A model generated the notes under the pieces. It saw only the letters and a program-made list of their open reading frames with translations. It was not told the DNA's origin and searched no databases. A stretch of 36,775 nt of DNA from Candidatus Adlerbacteria bacterium (GTDB taxonomy: Bacteria; Patescibacteriota; Minisyncoccia; Phycocordibacterales; SBAW01), in the NCBI GenBank assembly GCA_903884345.1, contig CAISEE010000021.1, forward strand, positions 1-36,775, given 5' to 3'. This document shows positions 23,701-31,432 of this stretch, one piece after another. The first letter of the stretch is position 1. Every line of letters begins with the position of its first letter. The position numbers and the translations under genes were made by a program.

Positions 23701-23818
23701 ATTCACCATCATGTTCGGTCTCTCGTTTGCGATCATCCTTACCTTGGTGCTGACCCCGGTTATGTTCTACCGCGCCGAGGCGAAAAAAGAAGCGACTGCA
23801 GCAGCGCGACGGCCGTAA
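20711..23818 (+). CDS. RND-family efflux transporter
   Basis: Inner-membrane proton-driven exporter of the AcrB/CzcA superfamily, 1035 aa, with the expected duplication: TM1, a porter domain, TM2-6, then TM7, a second porter domain, and TM8-12. N-terminal region: LDKRQFSYVFIAALVVVGLY and PGASAEDTETLVTDPLE. In TM4 the usual Asp-Asp pair reads GILVDSGIVVTE, so the second Asp is Ser; in TM10 the Lys of AcrB corresponds to Asn (GGVIINHAIILMDS), as in many non-AcrB relatives. Substrate unknown. It forms an operon with the adaptor and is ended by a strong terminator at about 23833-23875. Confidence 0.93.
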   Translation: MLPLWNFFLDKRQFSYVFIAALVVVGLYAVLKIPKESSPSIDIPYAVVTAVFPGASAEDTETLVTDPLESQIGNISNIDKLTSSSGAGVSSVVVQFNTKADMVQSLQDLRDAVAKAAPKLPSDVMTPSVTKVAFSDQPIFVASISGDLPPSAFAALGKEVADDLKNVTGVSKVDVAGVPDREVDVVVSKESLEQYNLRLVDVIGQIAASNAALPAGSISMRGVNYDVNFKGGIEDPAEIQNIAVGTKDGVPIYLRDIAFVANGLAPATSYSRVSLKGAPSNQAITLNVYKQSGGDITTVSSAVKAELNRLRATSLQGMTVLVPSGTDAGYQVGKQLGDLTKTGFETVLLVIVALFLTIGWRESLVAALSIPLSFMIAFVGLYMTGNTLNFISLFSLILAVGILVDSGIVVTEAVHTRMKTHDGPLGAARAALHDYAWPLIAGTMTTVAVFAPLFFISGITGKFIAGIPYTLVFVLMASIFVALGIVPLIAMLFAKSEPNELEKRQEAYTEQVTEWYKRTLRGILENRHTQRVFLRSLGALFVLSLILPMTGLVKTVFFGQSDQDYVYINIEKPHGTTLAQTDLAAREVEEILYANHDIASFVTTVGQSSSLGGSGASGGNYANITINLPDGHTKTSTQVLEELQRELAPVTDATIQILQGSNGPPSGAPVSIQFTGDNLGDLISAADAGKRLLATIPGVTNLSDSTENNGTEFDLSIDRAKASALGLNTQTVAQTLRAAVNGTKATSITQPDQDIDVVVKLNLNTAYTDPSNTAETSIDSIKNLTIETPTGPVLLGSVLTSSLGVSNATIAHQDKKRIETVSGYPEGGATATGIVAAFQKRVGELKLPPGVAVSYGGEDESVNQSFQEMFVALIAGLALMFLILILAFNSFRYTFYLLMIVPLSLIGVLDGLALTGQPLSFPSLLGIIALGGVIINHAIILMDSMLRLRATKPGEPIMDVVIEASATRLRPIFLTTVTTVIGMIPLAGSSAMWGPLAFTIMFGLSFAIILTLVLTPVMFYRAEAKKEATAAARRP

Positions 23819-23832
23819 CCCGCGACATACCG

Positions 23833-23875
23833 CAAACAAAAACCGACCCACGCGCGTGGGTCGGTTTTTTGTTTG
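23833..23875. terminator. Bidirectional terminator between RND pump and peroxiredoxin genes
   Basis: ACCGACCCACG / CGTGGGTCGGT stem with flanking CAAACAAAA and TTTTTTGTTTG, T-rich on both strands. It serves the pump gene from the left and the peroxiredoxin gene from the right. Confidence 0.9.
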
Positions 23876-23892
23876 GTCTTGTTGGTACGTTG

Positions 23893-24444
23893 TTATGCCG
23901 TGTGCACGCTCTCGAGGTAGTTGCGCATGGTGTGTGCGTCACTAACCTCGAACGGGTCGTCTTGTGCGTTGTCGCCGAAGCCGGGCTCGACGAATTGCTT
24001 CTCGATGACACCGTCCTTCACGACCATGCTGTAGCGCCACGAACGCTCGCCGAAGCCGAGGTTTAATTTTTTGACGAGCATGCCCATACCGCGGGTAAAA
24101 TCGGTGTTGCCGTCGGGCAGCATGCGCACGTGTTTGACGTCCAAATGCTTGGCCCACTGATGCATCACGAACGCGTCGTTGACGCTGAGGCAGTAAATCT
24201 CGTCGATGCCGAGGCCTTTGAGGTCGGCGTAGAGGTGCTCGTAGCCGGGCACATGCGTCGAGGAGCAGGTGGGGGTGAAGGCGCCAGGGAGCCCAAAGAG
24301 CACCACACGCTTGCCCTTGAACACTTCGTCACTGGGCAGGTCTTGCCAGCGAAACGGATTCTCGCCCGGGACCGACTCGTCGCGCACGCGCGTTTTAAAA
24401 GTGACCTCAGGAACGCGGTCGCCTTCGTGTAATTGTTGTTCCAT
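23893..24444 (-). CDS. Peroxiredoxin (Prx5/AhpC-TSA type)
   Basis: Thiol peroxidase that reduces hydrogen peroxide and organic peroxides. 183 aa. The peroxidatic Cys sits in LPGAFTPTCSSTHVPGY, the Prx5-type signature; a second Cys (EIYCLSVND) is a possible resolving residue. Other family features: RVVLFGLPGAFTP, NDAFVMHQWAKHL and GERSWRYSMVVKDGVIEK. I start at MEQQLHEGD because the long upstream frame is a shadow of the helicase gene. Its first 38 nt overlap the end of the helicase gene, so they are likely co-transcribed. Reductant unknown. Confidence 0.93.
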   Translation of the reverse strand: MEQQLHEGDRVPEVTFKTRVRDESVPGENPFRWQDLPSDEVFKGKRVVLFGLPGAFTPTCSSTHVPGYEHLYADLKGLGIDEIYCLSVNDAFVMHQWAKHLDVKHVRMLPDGNTDFTRGMGMLVKKLNLGFGERSWRYSMVVKDGVIEKQFVEPGFGDNAQDDPFEVSDAHTMRNYLESVHTA

Positions 24445-25867
24445 ATCGTTTCTTGTTAGGTGAAGTAATACTAGAACCTTCTGTCTGTAGTGTACCTGAA
24501 GTTTTGCTTTGCGGCCGCCCGGCGCAGGCTTTAATGAACTGCGCGTGCATGTGCGCCAAGTCAGTGGCAGGAATTTTCTGGAAGGCCTCGACCGCGGCGT
24601 CGGAGAGTTCGCGAAAGGCGGCGTCGCGCGCGAGGATGTCGGGGTGGACCAAGAGTGCGCGGTCGTTGAATCCTGCAAGCGAGAGGCCCTCGAGTGTGCG
24701 CACCCGCGAGAGTGCGACGTACCCTTGCCCATACTCGAAGGCGCGCGAGAGGTCCATGTGCGCGGCATCAAGCGACATGCCTTGGCTCTTGTGGACCGTC
24801 ATGGCCCAGGCCAGGCGAAGCGGCAACTGAATGATGGTTGCCAATATTTTGCCGTTGTCGGCGACACTCCACTCGACGGGCTCGACGACCAGGGTATTGC
24901 CCGCGTGAGTCTTCACAATCGGGTAGCCGGTTTCGCTGGCAAACCCGGTCACGGTGCCAAGGGTCCCGTTTACATAGGAGCGCCGCGCGATGTCATTTTT
25001 GGTGAACATCACCTTGGCGTCGATTTTAAGGGTCAGGAGTTCGGGCGAGAGGCAGCCGCGCTTGAGGCCCGAGATGAGGCGCTCGTTGCCGCGGCTGTCC
25101 ATCTCGAAGCGACGCGACTCTTGTTTGAGTTTACCGAGCTCGGCGTCGTTGATGGTGTCGACGTTGGCGTTGTGGGCATAAAGTTGTGTCGTGCCTTTCT
25201 TCGGCGTCTTCGCGTAGCGGGTGCGCAGGAGTGCGCGATGCTCCTCGGAGAAGCCGTTGCGGCGGATGGCCGAAAGCAAATCGAGGAAGGCTGCGTCCTC
25301 TTGGCGGTGCTGCTCTTCAAGGTAGCAGATGAAGGGGTTGAGTTCGTCCCAGGCGGGGGAGGAGAAGGCAAAGAGCGAGGCGGGCTCGTCGTCGAGCGAC
25401 AATTCCTCTTGCGCTCGCGCTTCGCTGCGCACGATCGGCGGCAACTGAAAGAAGTCGCCGACGAGCACGACCTGGAGTCCACCGAAGGGTCGCGGGTCGC
25501 GGCGCACCGCGCGGCAGACGGCATCGACCATCGTGAGGGTGTTACACGAGAGCATCGAGACCTCGTCGATGATGAGCACGCGCGTGTCGCGAATTTGGTC
25601 GGAGACTCGCTTGTTTTGGGTGATGGCATCGAGGTCGTACTCGGTGAGCGACTCTTTAATGCCAATGCCGCTCCATGAATGGATGGTCGAGCCGCCAATG
25701 TGCGTGGCCGCAATCCCGGTTGAGGCGGTGACCGAAGGGTTGATACTGTTTTTGCGCAGCCATGCCACGTACTGATTGATGGTGTGCGTCTTGCCCGAGC
25801 CAGGCTCTCCCGTTAAAAACACGTTCGCCCCCGTCTTGAGAATCTTCAGTGCCTCAGTCTGCGTCAT
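24407..25867 (-). CDS. PIF1-like DNA helicase (superfamily 1B)
   Basis: 5'-3' helicase of the PIF1/RRM3 type, 486 aa. Motifs: Walker A LTGEPGSGKTHT, TASTGIAATHIGGSTIHSW (motif Ia with the PIF1 pattern), Walker B LIIDEVSMLS, motif III LVGDFFQLPP, and the C-terminal SH3-like and motif VI region MTVHKSQGMSLDAAHMDL...GYVALSRVR. It probably resolves structured DNA and stalled forks. Start at 25867 because TACAAT (25875-25880, minus) ends 7 nt before it, while upstream ATGs overlap the hexamer. The Lys/Arg/Ser-rich C-terminal tail overlaps the peroxiredoxin start. Confidence 0.92.
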   Translation of the reverse strand: MTQTEALKILKTGANVFLTGEPGSGKTHTINQYVAWLRKNSINPSVTASTGIAATHIGGSTIHSWSGIGIKESLTEYDLDAITQNKRVSDQIRDTRVLIIDEVSMLSCNTLTMVDAVCRAVRRDPRPFGGLQVVLVGDFFQLPPIVRSEARAQEELSLDDEPASLFAFSSPAWDELNPFICYLEEQHRQEDAAFLDLLSAIRRNGFSEEHRALLRTRYAKTPKKGTTQLYAHNANVDTINDAELGKLKQESRRFEMDSRGNERLISGLKRGCLSPELLTLKIDAKVMFTKNDIARRSYVNGTLGTVTGFASETGYPIVKTHAGNTLVVEPVEWSVADNGKILATIIQLPLRLAWAMTVHKSQGMSLDAAHMDLSRAFEYGQGYVALSRVRTLEGLSLAGFNDRALLVHPDILARDAAFRELSDAAVEAFQKIPATDLAHMHAQFIKACAGRPQSKTSGTLQTEGSSITSPNKKRYGTTITRRRPRS

Positions 25868-25940
25868 GCCTCGCATTGTACACGGGATAGGGTCACGGCG
25901 CAGGAAACACGCCGCATAAATCCCACCCCACAAGTGGCTA

Positions 25941-25969
25941 TTGTCAAGTTACCCAAACAGGAGTATTGT
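25941..25969 (+). promoter_or_regulatory. Sigma70-type promoter of the 198-aa orphan gene
   Basis: TTGTCA, 17 bp, TATTGT on the plus strand, giving a leader of about 50 nt that contains AGGAG just before the ATG at 26025. The -10 is identical to that of the 86-aa orphan gene. Confidence 0.65.
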
Positions 25970-26024
25970 GGGGCTTGGATTCGTTTTTTCGACAAGAAAC
26001 ACAGATCAGACATAGGAGAGAACC

Positions 26025-26621
26025 ATGCACGGAGTGCATTCGTGTCCATTCGAGGCGCTGACGCAGCGACTTTTCCCGCCGCCGCTTACAGACATCGAGT
26101 TTAACGCCCGCGGCCATCCGGTGGTAACGCTCGAAGGAGAGCCTCTCGCCGAGGGCGACGAGGAGCGATGGCTCGAGGATCATGAGCAGTGTCTCGTTGA
26201 CGACGAAGCAGCAGAGTGCTTGGGCTCGGCGACCTTCTCGGAGGCGCGGCTGCGCGTCGACTGCTCGTGTCGCATCGTACTCGTGCCGATTGCGGCCGTA
26301 CCAGCGACCGCGCGCACCCCCGAGGGAATCGTGTGGTACTGCGAGACGTTTCTTGGGTACCGACGCCCGATTGCGGGTGATGCGATGTACCTGCGGGCAC
26401 ACCTCGACAACCGGCTCATTCGGTACCTTGGCTTCTGGGAAGTGCTGGTGCCGCACGAGCCGATCAATGGAGGCATGTTGAGTCTCGACTGCCGAATGCA
26501 CGCGTCGTGGCTCATTACTGTCGAATGCGGAGTGGTGGTCGACCCAGAGTCCGACGACTGGGCGGCCGCGATGATTGACCCTAATCGACTGAAAGACGAC
26601 AGCCCGCTCCTACTTGCGTAG
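26025..26621 (+). CDS. Orphan protein of 198 aa, unknown function
   Basis: Soluble protein without signal peptide or membrane helix. The middle contains short hydrophobic strands (RIVLVPIAAVPATA), an aromatic segment (GIVWYCETFLGYRR), and WEVLVPHEPINGG; several Cys and His residues are scattered (CSC, YCET, LDCRMHASW). I do not recognise a family. The start is supported by AGGAG 6 nt before the ATG and the promoter described separately; a terminator follows the stop. It is a self-contained unit between the helicase and the TraD-like ATPase genes, on the same pattern as the other Shine-Dalgarno-led orphans in the window. Confidence 0.75.
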   Translation: MHGVHSCPFEALTQRLFPPPLTDIEFNARGHPVVTLEGEPLAEGDEERWLEDHEQCLVDDEAAECLGSATFSEARLRVDCSCRIVLVPIAAVPATARTPEGIVWYCETFLGYRRPIAGDAMYLRAHLDNRLIRYLGFWEVLVPHEPINGGMLSLDCRMHASWLITVECGVVVDPESDDWAAAMIDPNRLKDDSPLLLA

Positions 26622-26637
26622 GTACAGGGAATGGAAA

Positions 26638-26670
26638 GGCGGTCTCGCTACAACGCGAGCCGCCTTTTTT
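26638..26670 (+). terminator. Terminator of the 198-aa orphan gene
   Basis: GGCGG-T-CTCGC / GCGAG-CCGCC stem with one bulged T and a short loop, then TTTTTT, 16 nt after the stop. Confidence 0.85.
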
Positions 26671-26721
26671 GATTTGGCGGCGGGTGTGAGCGAACGGCGC
26701 AGTCTCTGGTATACTTTTTGC

Positions 26722-29466
26722 ATGAAACCTACCGGCATGCTTGAGGGAGTGAAGGGTGCGGCACAGGCGGAGTTGGCGGCACTGCGGCAGCGCACGGCCG
26801 AGCTTGAGGCGAAACTCTCGCAGGAAGGTGCGGGCAGCTCGCCCGAGGCACATCACGAGGCAGCGACCCAGGCAGTGGGAGAGGTGTGGGAGAAGATTGC
26901 CGAGCGTCCGTCGCCCGCCGTCGAGTCACGCGTGGCAAGCGACCCGCAGGCTATCACTCTGGCACTTGCACCCGAGGAGCATGACGAGCGTATGGGCGAG
27001 CTCATCTTTGTGCTCCAGAAAAAAGGCGTGGGGAGCGCGGTCGCCGCGGCCGAAGCCACGGGCAACCCGCATTTGATCGACGACTTCCATCGCATCCTCG
27101 TCGAGTGGGTGCGCGAGGGGTTGCCCGCTAAAGAAGCGACTTCGACCACGTACCGCACGCCGCTGTCGATGACGCTCTTTGAAGTGACGCTCCCGCAGGC
27201 GGGGGACGATAAAAATAAGCCGACCGACCCGCAGCGCGCCATGCACGAGTTCATTTCGCTGATGGAGCAGTTCTATCGTGGGATGCTCCAGATGGACACC
27301 AAGCACGGCGAGTACTTCTCGTTTGAGATCGCCAACCCGGCGGGTGCCGCGCACACGACACTCTACATCGCGGTGCCGCGCGCCCGCAAAGATCTCTTCG
27401 CCAAGCAACTCCTCTCGCTCTACCCATCGGCACGTTTGACCGAGCGCCACGACGACTACAACGCATTCGCCGATGGCGCCTCGGTCGCGGCGGCGCATGC
27501 AAAACTCGCCGAGCAGCCCATTTACTCGCTGCGCACCTACCAGGCGCTTCCCAATGATCCCCTCGACGTGCTCCTCAACGCGTTCTCCAAACTCGACCAA
27601 AGTGGGGAAGGGGCGGCGCTGCAATTTATCATCTCGCCTAAGGACAAAGGGCTCCTCAAGCGCTACCGCCGAGCACTCGAACACGTGCGCGGTGGGGTGC
27701 CTCTGCGCCACGCGGCCTACGTGCCGACGGGGTTCGCGCGCGTCTGGCACGAAGTAGTGACGGAGACCCTGTTTATGCCAAAGCGGCTCGAGCAGGCCGA
27801 CCGGCTCCCGGCAGACGATCCGCGACTGAAAAACATCGAGGGCAAAATCGAGAGCCCGATTTTCTTTGCCAACATCCGCGCCGTCGCCTCGGCGGCGACC
27901 CCGGCTCGCGCGGCGGCGATTCTCCAAGACATCGAGGCGCCCTTTCAACAATTTGCCGACACGGCTGGCAACCGCTTGGCGTTTACCGCTGTGTCACGTG
28001 GTGGGCTCAAGCGCTTTGCGCACCAATTTTGCTACCGACTGCACGACGAGTGGACTGCCTCGCCCTACTCGGTGCGCGAGCTTGCCACTTTGGCCCACTT
28101 GCCGCGCCCCGAAGCGCGCGACGCCGCACCCGAACTCTTTCAGGATAAAAGTCAGAGCGCCGCGGCGCCGGTCTTCTTGCCGCGCGAAGGCACTTTGCTC
28201 GGCATTAATCGCCACCGTGGTGCCGAGACGCGCGCATGCCTGCAATCCGAGGATCGCCTGCGCCACCTCTACCTCATCGGCCAGACCGGTACCGGCAAAT
28301 CGGCGCTGCTTAAAAACATCGTGGCGCAAGACATCCGCTCGGGCGCGGGGGTCTGCTTCATCGACCCGCACGGCACCGACGTTCAAGACATTCTCTCGAT
28401 TATTCCCGAGGAGCGCATGCAGGACGTCATCTACTTTGACCCGGCCGACATGGAGCGCACGATTGGCCTCAACATGCTCGAGTACGATCCAGCCCACCCC
28501 GAACAAAAGACGCTGGTCGTCGACGAGCTCTTCGGCATCTTCAAAAAACTCTTCGGCGCGGTGCCCGAGAGCATGGGCCCGGCCTTCGAGCAGTACTTCC
28601 GCAACTCGGCACTCCTCGTCATGGATGACCCGTCCTCGGGCAACACGCTCCTCGACATCTCGCGCATCTTCGCCGACGAGCTCTTTCGAACGCGCAAAAT
28701 CGCCGCCTGCAAAAACCCCATCGTGAAGCAGTTCTGGGAGGGGATTGCCGCAAAAGCATCGGGCGATCAGGGGCTTGAAAACTACGGCCCGTACGTGACC
28801 AACAAGTTCGACGTCTTCACCACCAACGACTTCGTGCGCCCGATTATCGCACAGCAGACCTCGTCGTTTAACTTCCGCGACATCATGGATCACCGCAAGA
28901 TTCTCTTGGTCAACCTCGCCAAGGGCCGCATCGGCGACCTCAATGCCAACCTGCTCGGCCTCGTCATCGTGGGCAAGTTCCTCTTGGCAGCACTCTCGCG
29001 TGCGGACTCCTTCGGCGAGGATTTGCCGCCGTTCTACCTACACATCGACGAGTTCCAAAACTTTGCCACACCCTCGATCTCGACCATCCTCTCTGAAGCG
29101 CGTAAGTACAAACTCTCGCTCACGGTGGCGCACCAATTCATCAACCAGTTGCCCGAGGATATCCGCAACGCCGTCTTCGGCAACGTCGGCTCGATGTGTG
29201 CCTTTCGTGTGGGTGCCGATGACGCCGAGTTTTTGCAAAAGCAATTCGCACCCGTCTTCTCGGCAACCGACCTTATGCGCGTCGACAATTACAATGCGCA
29301 CCTCAAACTCTTGATCGGCGGCAAACCCACCGACCCCTTCAACATCGCCACCCTCCCATTCGAGTCGGGGAGTCGCGAACACATCGCCGACATGAAAAAA
29401 CTCTCGGTACAGACGTACGGCCGCCCGCGCACCGACATCGAACACGAACTCGCGAGTCGCCTGTGA
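26722..29466 (+). CDS. TraD/VirD4-like type IV secretion ATPase, large orphan form
   Basis: 914-aa ATPase of the DNA-translocase/coupling-protein superfamily. N-terminal part: a short coiled-coil-like region (AQAELAALRQRTAELEAKLS) and about 450 residues I cannot assign. Then the motor: LIGQTGTGKSALLKN (Walker A, about residue 525), GVCFIDPHGTD (Walker B-like), ILLVNLAKGRIG, and FYLHIDEFQNFATPSI with SEARKYKLSLTVAHQFINQL, the TraG/TraD signature. No N-terminal membrane helix is obvious. TATACT (26710-26715) ends 6 nt before the ATG, so it is probably leaderless; I reject the in-frame extension to 26614. No relaxase or other mating gene is nearby. It could instead export DNA or power a pilus-like machine. 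Confidence 0.85.
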   Translation: MKPTGMLEGVKGAAQAELAALRQRTAELEAKLSQEGAGSSPEAHHEAATQAVGEVWEKIAERPSPAVESRVASDPQAITLALAPEEHDERMGELIFVLQKKGVGSAVAAAEATGNPHLIDDFHRILVEWVREGLPAKEATSTTYRTPLSMTLFEVTLPQAGDDKNKPTDPQRAMHEFISLMEQFYRGMLQMDTKHGEYFSFEIANPAGAAHTTLYIAVPRARKDLFAKQLLSLYPSARLTERHDDYNAFADGASVAAAHAKLAEQPIYSLRTYQALPNDPLDVLLNAFSKLDQSGEGAALQFIISPKDKGLLKRYRRALEHVRGGVPLRHAAYVPTGFARVWHEVVTETLFMPKRLEQADRLPADDPRLKNIEGKIESPIFFANIRAVASAATPARAAAILQDIEAPFQQFADTAGNRLAFTAVSRGGLKRFAHQFCYRLHDEWTASPYSVRELATLAHLPRPEARDAAPELFQDKSQSAAAPVFLPREGTLLGINRHRGAETRACLQSEDRLRHLYLIGQTGTGKSALLKNIVAQDIRSGAGVCFIDPHGTDVQDILSIIPEERMQDVIYFDPADMERTIGLNMLEYDPAHPEQKTLVVDELFGIFKKLFGAVPESMGPAFEQYFRNSALLVMDDPSSGNTLLDISRIFADELFRTRKIAACKNPIVKQFWEGIAAKASGDQGLENYGPYVTNKFDVFTTNDFVRPIIAQQTSSFNFRDIMDHRKILLVNLAKGRIGDLNANLLGLVIVGKFLLAALSRADSFGEDLPPFYLHIDEFQNFATPSISTILSEARKYKLSLTVAHQFINQLPEDIRNAVFGNVGSMCAFRVGADDAEFLQKQFAPVFSATDLMRVDNYNAHLKLLIGGKPTDPFNIATLPFESGSREHIADMKKLSVQTYGRPRTDIEHELASRL

Positions 29467-29499
29467 TTAGGCTGCCATACAGGCGCGCCATCGCGGCGC

Positions 29500-29532
29500 T
29501 TGACGGTAAAACAGTTTCTTAGTAAACTGTTT
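29500..29532 (+). promoter_or_regulatory. marR promoter with overlapping palindromic operator
   Basis: TTGACG (29500-29505), 17 bp, TAAACT (29523-29528), 6 nt, ATG. A perfect 9-bp inverted repeat AAACAGTTT (29509-29517), 6 bp, AAACTGTTT (29524-29532) covers the spacer, the -10 and the start site. This is the expected place for MarR self-repression. Confidence 0.75.
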
Positions 29533-29534
29533 CT

Positions 29535-29978
29535 ATGCAAACAAAACGCATGATCCCGCACCGAGTGAACCTCCTCGCGTTGTTGCTTGACCGAGAGGCG
29601 GATCGGTTGCTGCAGCGGCAGTACCAGCTGTCCTACCACGAGTACCTTGTGCTGCTGGCTATTGCCCAGCACGAGGGTGCGCAGCAGACCGTGCTCGTGG
29701 AGTTCGTGGGGCTTAGCAAAGGAGCGGTCAGCAAACTGCTCGCTATTTTAGTGAGCCGCGAGCTCGTGCGCATTCAACCTTCCCCGACGAGCCGCCGCAG
29801 CAACGGGGTGTGCTTTACGAAGAAGGGTCGGCAGCAGACGGCGGCGGCGAGCGCCATGCTCGAGAAGGTCTTCATGGCATTCTTCGATCGAATCGCGACA
29901 CATCAAGAAATAGGCCAGTTCAGCCGGATGCTCGACGTCCTTATCGAAAAATTTCATCTCATAACCGATCAACAATAA
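29535..29978 (+). CDS. MarR-family transcriptional regulator (first copy)
   Basis: Dimeric winged-helix repressor, 147 aa, normal length. The DNA-binding region is recognisable: LSYHEYLVLLAIAQHEG, then VEFVGLSKGAVSKLLAILVSRELV (helix-turn-helix), and the wing around SPTSRRSNGVCFTKKG. It likely represses its own operon through the palindrome overlapping its promoter. The following gene (NAD-dependent epimerase-like) starts 1 nt after its stop, and a four-helix membrane protein follows. The ligand is unknown; MarR proteins commonly sense phenolic or oxidising compounds. A leaderless start is predicted. Confidence 0.92.
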   Translation: MQTKRMIPHRVNLLALLLDREADRLLQRQYQLSYHEYLVLLAIAQHEGAQQTVLVEFVGLSKGAVSKLLAILVSRELVRIQPSPTSRRSNGVCFTKKGRQQTAAASAMLEKVFMAFFDRIATHQEIGQFSRMLDVLIEKFHLITDQQ

Positions 29979-29979
29979 T

Positions 29980-30915
29980 ATGAATCAATTACACGTGGTG
30001 CTTGGGGCAAGCGGTGCGATGGGGAAGGCGGTGGTCGCTGAATTGACGCGACGGAATCTGCCGATGCGCCAGGTTGAGCGCTCGGTATCGGTTCGTGGCG
30101 CAACGTACGTCGCCGCAGATTTACTGAAAGAGGCGGATGCGGTGGCGGCAATCGAGGGTGCGAGTCATGTGTACGTCTGTGTCGGTATTCCGTACGCGGC
30201 CGCAGTGTGGGCGCGCGAGTGGCCAATTGTGATGCAAAATGTCATTTCGGCCGCTGAGCGTGCAAAGGCGGTGGTCGTCTTCTTCGACAATATGTACATG
30301 TACGGCCCCTCGCCGTTGCAAAACCCGATTCGCGAGGATCATCCGCAGTCGCCGGAGTCCAAGAAAGGGAAGGTGCGCAAAATGATTGCCGACATGCTTC
30401 TGGCCGAGCATGCAAACGGTCGAGTCAAAGCGGTCATCGGTCGCTCGGCCGACTTCTACGGCCCCGGCGCCCGCAACAGTCTCCTCTACATCACCGTGCT
30501 CGATCGCATGCTCAAGGGCAAGAATCCACAATGGCTGGGGCCGGTCGACGTCCCGCACAGCTTCGCGTACACACTCGACAACGGTCGCGCCCTCGTAACA
30601 CTGGCGCTCGACGAAGGCGCGTACGGCTCGGTCTGGCATTTGCCGGTCGCGACACCCACACCCACGGTGGCGCAGATGATCGAGAAAATCAGCCGCGAAC
30701 TTACTAAAACATTTACGGTGTCGGTCATGCCGCCGCTCATGATGCGCCTCTTAGCTCCCTTCATCCCACCGCTGAAAGAAGCGAGTGAGATGGTGTTTCA
30801 AGTGCGCGACCCGTACGTCTTCTCGGACGCGAAGTTTCGCGCACGCTATCCTGACTTTGCGACCACATCACTTGACGACGGCATCGCCGCGATGGTCGCG
30901 GATTTGCGAAAATAA
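29980..30915 (+). CDS. NAD(P)-dependent epimerase / SDR-family protein
   Basis: Extended or atypical short-chain dehydrogenase, 311 aa. The N-terminal nucleotide-binding motif is VVLGASGAMGKAVV (GxxGxxG). A YG-containing segment (FFDNMYMYGPSPL) and a downstream RSADFYGPGARNS resemble nucleoside-sugar epimerases; the classical YxxxK pair is not clear, so this may be an NmrA-like or redox-sensing variant. The C-terminal half contains a substrate-domain pattern (GSVWHLPVATPTPTVAQMIEKI). It is the second gene of the MarR operon. Substrate unknown. Confidence 0.85.
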   Translation: MNQLHVVLGASGAMGKAVVAELTRRNLPMRQVERSVSVRGATYVAADLLKEADAVAAIEGASHVYVCVGIPYAAAVWAREWPIVMQNVISAAERAKAVVVFFDNMYMYGPSPLQNPIREDHPQSPESKKGKVRKMIADMLLAEHANGRVKAVIGRSADFYGPGARNSLLYITVLDRMLKGKNPQWLGPVDVPHSFAYTLDNGRALVTLALDEGAYGSVWHLPVATPTPTVAQMIEKISRELTKTFTVSVMPPLMMRLLAPFIPPLKEASEMVFQVRDPYVFSDAKFRARYPDFATTSLDDGIAAMVADLRK

Positions 30916-30926
30916 AATCTAACACT

Positions 30927-31349
30927 ATGCAAAACAAAATCTCCGAATTGCGTCTCTATACGGTCATCACGATCGCGCTGCTCGCGCTCCAGTACGGGCT
31001 TGGTATGGCGGCGAGCATGTTCACCACCTTTCCTGAAGGGGCAAGCGCGCCGCAGTTGTGGGCGTTCGCTTGGGCGCAGCCGCTGATTATGTGGCATATC
31101 ATCGTGGGGTCGCTCCTCCCGCTCGTGGCACTCCTGCTGTGCGTACGCGCCGTGCAGACTAAACGTCGCGAATGGGTGGTGCCTTCGGTCGTCGGGTTCG
31201 TGGCGATGCTCGCGGCCGGTGGTGCTGGGTCGCTCTTCGTGCAGACGCAAATCGATGCCTACTCGTACATCATGTCGATTGCGTTCCTCGTGTCCTTCGC
31301 CGCCTACTTCTGGGGCCTGTATCGATCTGCCACTCAAAACCAACAGTAA
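30927..31349 (+). CDS. Four-helix membrane protein of 140 aa, unknown function
   Basis: Four predicted membrane helices: about residues 10-32 (YTVITIALLALQYGLGMAAS), 52-76 (LIMWHIIVGSLLPLVALLLC), 85-104 (VVPSVVGFVAMLAAGGAGS) and 113-132 (SYIMSIAFLVSFAAYFWGL). A His in the second helix (MWHI) could be a ligand, but there is no recognised family. It lies 11 nt after the epimerase gene, so it is the third gene of the MarR operon. Confidence 0.8.
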   Translation: MQNKISELRLYTVITIALLALQYGLGMAASMFTTFPEGASAPQLWAFAWAQPLIMWHIIVGSLLPLVALLLCVRAVQTKRREWVVPSVVGFVAMLAAGGAGSLFVQTQIDAYSYIMSIAFLVSFAAYFWGLYRSATQNQQ

Positions 31350-31374
31350 AGAGTGTGTAGCGAGAGGACGATTC

Positions 31375-31411
31375 TTGCACGTATTTAATAAATATGTATA
31401 CTGTAAACATA
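31375..31411 (+). promoter_or_regulatory. Promoter and operator of the SRPBCC-marR operon
   Basis: TTGCAC (31375-31380), 16 bp, TATACT (31397-31402). A 19-bp palindrome, TATGTATAC-T-GTAAACATA (31393-31411), sits over the -10. The surrounding 80 nt are strikingly AT-rich compared with the rest of the window. Confidence 0.6.
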
Positions 31412-31432
31412 TATATAATAAATTGATATTGT

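Noticed and set aside
26926-28893. Minus-strand frames opposite the TraD-like ATPase
   Set aside because: Shadow frames without motifs; the plus-strand gene is continuous and has clear ATPase motifs.
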